From positions 6,195,624 to 6,259,623 of the forward strand of contig OX030970.1 of the NCBI GenBank assembly GCA_943735955.1: a DNA stretch of 64,000 bases. Direction: 5' to 3'. Below are positions 57,567-64,000 of the stretch, piece by piece. The position numbers were made by a program, and so were the translations under genes. The stretch is from Piscicola geometra (Eukaryota > Annelida > Clitellata > Hirudinida > Piscicolidae). Each line of letters begins with the position of its first letter. Within the stretch, counting starts at the first letter, position 1. The notes beneath the pieces were generated by a model that saw only the letters and a program-made list of their open reading frames with translations, did not search any database and was not told the origin of the DNA.

Positions 57567-58550
57567 AGATGAGATGTTGAGGTGGGGAGAAGTTGGGATG
57601 GGGAGAGGATGAGATGGGGATATTTTGAGATAAAGAGATGTTGAGATGGGGAGAGAATGAGATGGGGAGAGGTTGCGATAGAAAAGGGTTTAGAAGTTGA
57701 GATGGGGAAATGTTGAGATGGGAAGAGTTGAGATCGGGAGATGTTGAGATGGGGAGATGTTGAAATGGGAAGATGTTGAGATGGGGAGATGTTGAGATGG
57801 GGAGATGTTGAGATGAGGAGATTTTGCGATGGGGAGATTTTGAGATTGGGAGAGAATGAGATGGAGAGAGGTTGCGGTAGAAAAGGGTTTAGATGTTGAG
57901 ATGGGGATTTTTGAGATGGGAAGAGTTGAGATGGGGAGATGTTGAGATGAGGAGATGTTGAGATGGGGAGATGTTGAGGTGGGAAGAGTTGAGATGGGGA
58001 GATGTTGAGATGGGGAGAGGATGAGATGGGGAGATGTTGAGATGGAGAGATTTTGAGATAGGGAGATGTTGAGATGGGGAGAGAATGAGATGGAGAGAGG
58101 TTGCGATAGAAAAGGGTTTAGATGTTGAGATGGGGATATTTGAGATGGGAAGAGTTGAGATGGGGAGATGTTGAGATGAGGAGATGTTGAGATGGGGAGA
58201 TGTTGAGATGGGAAGAGTTGAGATGGGGAGATGTTGAGATGGGGAGATGTTGAGATGAGGAGATTTTGAGATTGGGAGATTTTTAGATGGGGAGATGTTG
58301 AGATGGGGAGATGTTGAAATGGGGAAATGTTGAGATGGGGAGATATTGAGATGGGAAGAGGATGAGATGGGGAGATGTTGAGATGAGAAAATGTTGAAAT
58401 GAGGAGATGTTGAGATGGAGAGAGGATGAGATGGGGAGATGTTGCGGTGGGAAAGTGTTTAGATGTTGGGATGGGGAAATGTTGAGATGTAGAGATGTTG
58501 AGATGGGGAGATGTTGAGATGGGGAGAGGTTGAGATGGGGAGATGTTGAT

Positions 58551-58876
58551 TTCCCCATCTCAACATTTCCATCTCTTCATCTCAACCTCTTCCTGTCTCA
58601 ACCTCTTTCTATCTCAACCTCTCCCCATCTCAACATCTCCCCATCTCAACATTTACCCATCTCAACATATCCCCATCTCAACCTCTCCCCATCTCAATAT
58701 CTACTCATCTCAACCTCTTCCTGTCTCAACTTCTTCCTCTCTCAACCTTTTCCCATCTCCCCATCTCAACCTCTTCCTATCTCATCCTCTCCCCATCTCA
58801 TCCTCTCTCCATCTCAATATCTCCCCATCTCAACCTTTCCCCATCTCAACCTTTCCCCATCTCAACAGTTTTTAGA
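58551..58876 (-). repeat. Inverted satellite block 4
   Basis: A shorter C-rich block. The left junction is a simple switch (agatgttgatttccccatct) without the tatcattgtgattg spacer. The right junction is the usual tcaacagtttttagaagatg. Confidence 0.93.
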
Positions 58877-59940
58877 AGATGAGATGTTGAGATGGGGAAA
58901 TGTTGAGATGGGGAGATGTTGAGATGGGGAGATGTTGAGATGGGGAAATGTTGAGATGGGGAGATGTTGAGATGGGGAGATGTTGAGATGAGGAGATTTT
59001 GCGATAGGGAGATTTTGAGATGGGGAGAGGATGAGATGGGGAGATGTTGAGATGGGGAGATTTTGAGATACGGAGATGTTGAGATGGGGAGAGAATGAGA
59101 TGGGGAGAGAATGAGATGGGGAGAGGTTGCGATAGAAAAGGGTTTAGATGTTGTGATGGGGAGATGTTGAGATGGGGAGATGTTGAGATGGGGAGATGTT
59201 GAGATGGGGAGATGTTGAGATGGGGAGATGTTGAGATGGGAATATGTTGAGATGGGAAGAGTTGAGATGGGGAGATGTTGGGATGGGAAGAGTTGAGATG
59301 GGGAGATGTTGAGATGGGGAGATGTTGAGAGGGGGAGATTTTGAGATGGGGAGATGTTGCGGTGGGAAAGAGTTTAGATGTTGAGATAGGGAGATGTTGA
59401 GATGGAGAGATGTTGAATTTAGGAGATGGGGAGATGTTGAGAGGGGGAGATTTTGAGATGGGAAGAGTTGAGATGGAGAGATTTTGAGATAGGGAGATGT
59501 TGAGATGGGGAGAGAATGAGAAGGGGAGAAAATGAGATGGGGAGAGGTTGCGATAGAAAAGGGTTTAGATGTTGAGATGGGGAGATGTTGAGATGGGAGG
59601 AGTTGAGATGGGGAGATGTTGAGATGGGAATATGTTGAGATGGGAAGAGTTGAGATGGGGAGATCTTGGGATGGAAAGAGTTGAGATGGGGAGATGTTGA
59701 GAGGGGGAGATGTTGAGATGGGAAGAGTTCAGATGGGGAGATGTTGAGATGGGGAGATGTTGAGATGGGGAGATGTTGAGATGGGGAGATGTTGAGATGG
59801 GGAGATGTTGAGATGGGGAGAGGATGAGATGGGGAGAGGATGAGATAGGGAGATGTTGCGGTGGGAAAGGGTTTATATGTTGAGATGGGGAGATGTTGAG
59901 ATGGAGAGTTGTTGAATTTGGGAGATGTTAAGATAATAAT

Positions 59941-60170
59941 CTCCCCATCTAAACACTTTCCCACCGCAACATCTTCCCATCTCAACATCTCCCCATCTCA
60001 TCCTCTCCCCATCTCATTATCTCCCCATCTCAACATCTCCCTATCTCAACCTCTCCCTGTCTCAAACTCTTCCTATCTTAACCTCTCCCCATCTCAACAT
60101 CTCTCCATCTCAACCTCTCCCTGTCTCAACCTCTCCCTGTCTAAACCTTTTCTTATCTCAACAGTTTTTA
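59941..60170 (-). repeat. Inverted satellite block 5
   Basis: Left junction of a second type (gttaagataataatctcccc, then taaacactttcccaccgc). Right junction tcaacagtttttagaagatg. Confidence 0.93.
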
Positions 60171-61057
60171 GAAGATGAGATGTTAAGATAGAGAGAAGTT
60201 GGGATGGGGAGAGATTGAGATGGGTATATGTTGAGATGGGGAGATGTTGAAGTGGGGAGAGAATGAGATGGAGAGAGGTTGCGATAGAAAAGGGGTTTAG
60301 ATTTTGAGATGTGGAGATGTTGAGATAGAGAGATGTTGAGATGGGGAGATGTTGAGATGGGGAGATGTTGAGATGGATAGAGTTGATATGGGGAGATGTT
60401 GAGATAGAGAGATGTTGAGATAGGGAAATGTTGAGATGGATAGGGTTGAGATGGGGAGATGTTGAGATAGAGAGATGTTGAGATGGGAAGATGTTGAGAT
60501 GGATAGAGTTGAGATGGGGAGATGTTGAGATGGATAGAGTTGAGATGGGGAGATGTTGAGATGGGGAGACTTTGAGATGGGGAGATGCTGAGATGGATAG
60601 AGTTGAGATGGGGAGTTGTTGAGATGGGGAGAGAATGAGATGGGGAGAGAATAAGATGGGGAGAGGTTGCGATAGAAAAGGGTTTAGATAATGAGATGGG
60701 GAGATGTTGAGATGGGAAGAGTTTAGATATGAAGATGTTGAGATGGGAAGATTTTGAGATGGGAAGATGTTGAGATGGGGAGATGTTGAGATGGGGAAAA
60801 GTTGGGATAGGGAGAGATTGAGATGGGTATATGTTGAGATGGAAAGATAGAGAGAAGTTGGGATGGGGAGATGTTGAGATGGGGAGATGTTGAGATGGAA
60901 AGAGTTGAGATGGGGAGATGTTGAGATGGGGAGATTTTGAGATGGGGAGATGTTGAGATGGGGAGATGTTGAGATGGGGAGATGTTGCGGTGGGAAAGGG
61001 TTTAGATGTTGAAAGGGGGAAATGTTAAGATGAGAAGGCGATTTTATCATTGTGATT

Positions 61058-61908
61058 GACATCTCTCCATCTCAATATTTCTTCGTCTCAACATCTCCCC
61101 ATCTCAACATCTCCTTATCTCAACATCTTCCCATCTCAATATCTCCCTATCTCAACCTCTTCCTGTCTCAACTTCTTTCTCTCTCAACCTTTTCCCATCT
61201 CTTCATCTCAACCTCTCCCTGTCTCAACCTCTTTCTATTTCAACCTCTCCCCATCTCAACATCTCCCCATCTCAACATTTTCCCATCTCAACATATCCCC
61301 ATCTCAACCTCTCCCCATCTCAATATCTCCCCATCTCAACATCTCCCTATCTCAACCTCTCCCTGTCTCAAACTCTTTCTATTTCAACCTCTCCCCATCT
61401 CAACATCTCCCCATCTCAACATTTTCCCATCTCAACATATCCCCATCTCAACCTCTCCCCATCACAACATCTCCCCATCTCAACATCTCTCTACCTCATT
61501 CTTTCCCCATCTCAACATCTCCAGATGAGAAGGCGATGTTATCATTGTTATTGACATCTCTCCATCTCAATATTTTCCCGTCTCAACATCTCCCCATCTC
61601 AACATCTCCTTATCTCAACATCTTCCCATCTCAATATCTCCCTATCTCATCCTCTTCCTGACTTAACTTCTTCCTCTCTCAACCTTTTCTTATCTCCCCA
61701 TCTCAACCTCACCCTGTCTCAATCTCTTCCTATCTCAACCTCTCCCCATCACAACATCTCCCCATCTCAACATTTCCCCATCTCAACATCTCCCCTTCTC
61801 ATCCCCTCTCCATCTCAATATCTCCCAATCTCAACATCTCCCCATCTCATCCTCTCCCTGTCTCAACCTCTCCCTGTCTCAACCTTTCCCTGTCTCAACA
61901 GTTTTTAG
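61058..61908 (-). repeat. Inverted satellite block 6, double, with an internal left-junction module
   Basis: A C-rich run from 61058 is interrupted at 61523-61553 by a second copy of the left-junction module (agatgagaaggcgatgttat, cattgttattgac), then C-rich again to tcaacagtttttagaagatg. This looks like a tandem duplication whose breakpoint lies in the junction. Confidence 0.9.
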
Positions 61909-62146
61909 AAGATGAGATGTTGGAATGGGGAGATGTTGAGATGAGGAGATTTCGCGATGAAGAGATGTTGAGATGGGGAGAGGATGAGATGGGGAGATGT
62001 TGAGATGGAGAGATTTTGAGATAGGGAGATGTTGAGATAGGGAGAGAATGAGATGGGGAAATGTTGAGATGGGGAGATGTTGCGGTGGGAAAGGGTTTAG
62101 ATGTTGAAAGGGGGATAAGTTAAGATGAGAAAGCGATGTTATCATT

Positions 62147-62570
62147 GACATCTCTCCATCTCAATATTTCCCCATCTCAACATCTCTCCATCTCAACCTC
62201 TCCCTGTCTCAACCTCTTCCTATCTCAACATCTCCCAATCTCAACATTTCCCTATCTCAACATCTCCCCATCTCATCCTCTCTCCATCTCAATATCTCCC
62301 CTTCTCAACATCTCCACATCTCAACTTCTCCCTGTCTCAAACTCTTCCTATCTCAACATCTCCCCATCTCAATATCTCCTCTTCTTAACATCTCCACATC
62401 TCAACCTCTCCCTGTCTCAACCTCTTCCTATCTTAACCTCTCCCCATCTCAACATCTTTCCATCTCATCCTCTCCCCATCTCATCCTTTCCCCATCTCAA
62501 TATCTCCCCATCTCATCCTCTCCCTGTCTCAACCTCTCCCTGTCTCAACCTTTTCTTATCTCAACAGTTT
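62147..62570 (-). repeat. Inverted satellite block 7
   Basis: Left junction shortened (gatgttatcattgacatctc). Right junction tcaacagtttttagaagatg. Confidence 0.93.
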
Positions 62571-62888
62571 TTAGAAGATGAGATGTTAAGATGGGGAGAA
62601 GTTGGGATGGGGAGAGATTGAGATGGGCATATGTTGAGATGGGGAGATGTTGAAGTGGGGAGAGAATGAGATGGAGAGAGGTTGCGATAGAAAAGGGTTC
62701 AGATTTTGAGATGAGGAGATGTTGAGATGGAGAGATGTTGAGAAGGGGAGATGTTAAGATGGGAAGAGTTGAGATGGGGAGATGTTGAGATGGGGAGATG
62801 TTGAGATGGGAAGATGTTGCGGTGAGAAAGGGTTTAGATGTTGAAAGGGGGAAATGTTAAGATGAGAAGGCGATGTTATCATTGTGAT

Positions 62889-63040
62889 TGACATCTCTCC
62901 ATCTCAATATTTCCCCGTCTCAACATCTCCTCATCTCAACATCTCCTCATCTCAACCTCTCCTCATCTCAACATCTCTCCATCTCAACCTCCCCCTGTCT
63001 CAACCTCTCCCTGTCTAAACCTTTTCTTATCTCAACAGTT
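62889..63040 (-). repeat. Inverted satellite block 8
   Basis: The shortest block, about 150 bp, with the standard left (gatgttatcattgtgattgac) and right (tcaacagtttttagaagatg) junctions. Confidence 0.93.
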
Positions 63041-63650
63041 TTTAGAAGATGAGATGTTAAGATGGGGAGAAGTTGGGATGGGGAGAGATTGAGATGGGTA
63101 TATGTTGAAATGGGGAGAGAATGAGATGAGGAGAGGTTGCGATATAAAAGGGTTTAGATTTTGAGATAGGGAGATGTTGAGATGGAGAGATGTTGAGATG
63201 GGGAGATGTTGAGATGGGAAGAGTTGAGATGGGGAGATGTTGAGATGGGGAGATTTTGAGATAGAGAGATGTTGAGATGGGGAGAGAAGGAGATGGGGAG
63301 AGGTTGCGATAGAAAAGGATTTAGAAGTTGAGATGGGGAAATGTTGAGATGGGAAGAGTTGAGATGGGGAGATGTTGAGATGGGGAGATGTTGAGATGAG
63401 GAGATTTTGCGATGGGGAGATTTTGAGATTGGGAGATGTTGAGATGGGGAGAGGATGAGATGGGGAGATGTTGAGATGGGGAGATGTTGAGATGGGGAGA
63501 TGTTGAGATGGGGAGATGTTGAGATGGGGAGATGTTGAGATGGGGAGAGGATGAGATAGGGAGATGTTGCGGTGGGAAAGGGTTTATATGTTAAGATGGG
63601 GAGATGTTGAGATGGAGAGTTGTTGAATTTGGGAGATGTTAAGATAATAA

Positions 63651-64000
63651 TCTCTCCATCTAAACACTTTCCCACCGCAACATCTTCCCATCTCATCCTC
63701 TCCCCATCTCAATATCTCTTCATCTCAACATCTCCCCATCTCAACCTTTCCCTGTCTCAACATCTCCCCACTTCAACATCTCCCCATCTCAACATCTCCC
63801 CATCTCAACATCTCCCTATCTCAACCTCTCCCTGTCTCAACCTCTTTCTATCTCAACCTCTCCCCATCTCAACATCTCCCCATCTCAACATTTTCCCATC
63901 TCAACATCTCCCTATCTCATCCTCTCCCCATCTCAATATCTCCCCATCTCAAAATCTCCCCATCTCAACCTCTCCCTGTCTCAACATCTCCCCACTTCAA
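63651..64000 (-). repeat. Inverted satellite block 9, runs out of the window
   Basis: Left junction of the second type (gttaagataataatctctcc, then taaacactttcccaccgc), like block 5. Its right end is not in the window. Confidence 0.92.

Larger units (their letters stand above)
34274..64000. repeat. Giant 16-bp-unit satellite (gatgttgagatgggga), about 29.7 kb to the window end
   Basis: The basic unit is 16 bp with a few recurrent variants (gatattgagatgggaa, gaggatgagatgggga, gaattgagatgggga). A longer marker, gcgatagaaaagggtttaga, recurs every few hundred bp. Plus-strand units are G-rich (GGGG every 16 bp). From 51732 on, blocks of the complementary C-rich orientation alternate with them. No coding exon, RNA gene or transposon is visible inside. 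Open frames with Leu-Asn-Ile-Ser-Pro-Ser-Gln repeats are artefacts of the repeat unit. Confidence 0.98.

Noticed and set aside
37395..63696. Many frames rich in LNISPSQHLPIST in the satellite
   Set aside because: The 16-bp unit stays open in all frames of the C-rich strand. The frames start and end at random variants, show no codon bias and have no splice structure.
34274..64000. CRISPR-like array (short repeats at regular spacing)
   Set aside because: There are no unique spacers, the unit is continuous, and the DNA is eukaryotic.
34274..64000. Telomere or subtelomere repeat
   Set aside because: The 16-bp unit does not resemble TTAGGG-type repeats, and the array contains inverted blocks.

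Overview
This window is animal nuclear DNA. It has spliced genes with GT-AG introns, a ciliary/flagellar tektin gene, non-LTR retrotransposons, tRNA-derived SINEs and hAT/piggyBac-type DNA transposons in an AT-rich background. The species cannot be named from the sequence. The mix is compatible with an invertebrate with a large, repeat-rich genome. Well over half of the window is tandem repeat.

Layout. (1) 1-1955, + strand: the last two coding exons, 3' UTR and poly(A) signal of a Gln/Pro-rich protein with NPF and DPF motifs, followed by a perfect 1548-bp (AGT)516 array. (2) 3.7-6.7 kb: AT-rich DNA with a SINE, a piggyBac-like MITE with TTAA ends, and a decayed ZMYM1-like hAT transposase. (3) 7.0-14.3 kb, - strand: two well-supported exons (8000-8180 transmembrane, 7040-7277 cytoplasmic tail plus stop) of a single-pass membrane protein. 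Their intron is filled by a 15-bp minisatellite. Farther upstream on the same strand lie a signal-peptide exon (14290-14347) and a six-cysteine exon (13730-13842), which may be the start of the same gene. An RTE-like LINE (8.2-12.6 kb) and an (AATC)n array lie between. (4) 14.4-31.5 kb: a transposon graveyard with at least three hAT lineages, a second deleted copy of the RTE-like LINE, two other LINE lineages, two SINE families and one clear nest of three insertions. (5) 31611-34061, + strand: six exons reconstructed as the N-terminal half of tektin-2. Reading frame, splice phase and residue spacing all agree. (6) 34.27 kb to the end: a 16-bp-unit satellite, about 29.7 kb, in which no further tektin exon is visible. 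From 34.3 to 51.7 kb it runs in one orientation with higher-order duplications (1149, 2266, 3940 and 882 bp). After 51.7 kb it alternates orientation in blocks with conserved junction sequences.

Most striking points. The tektin-2 gene seems to have an intron of at least 30 kb made of satellite, reminiscent of the giant satellite introns of Drosophila sperm-axoneme genes. In three gene models in this window, large intronic tandem arrays lie directly against 3' splice sites. The satellite itself is a mosaic of inverted blocks with precise, reused boundaries.
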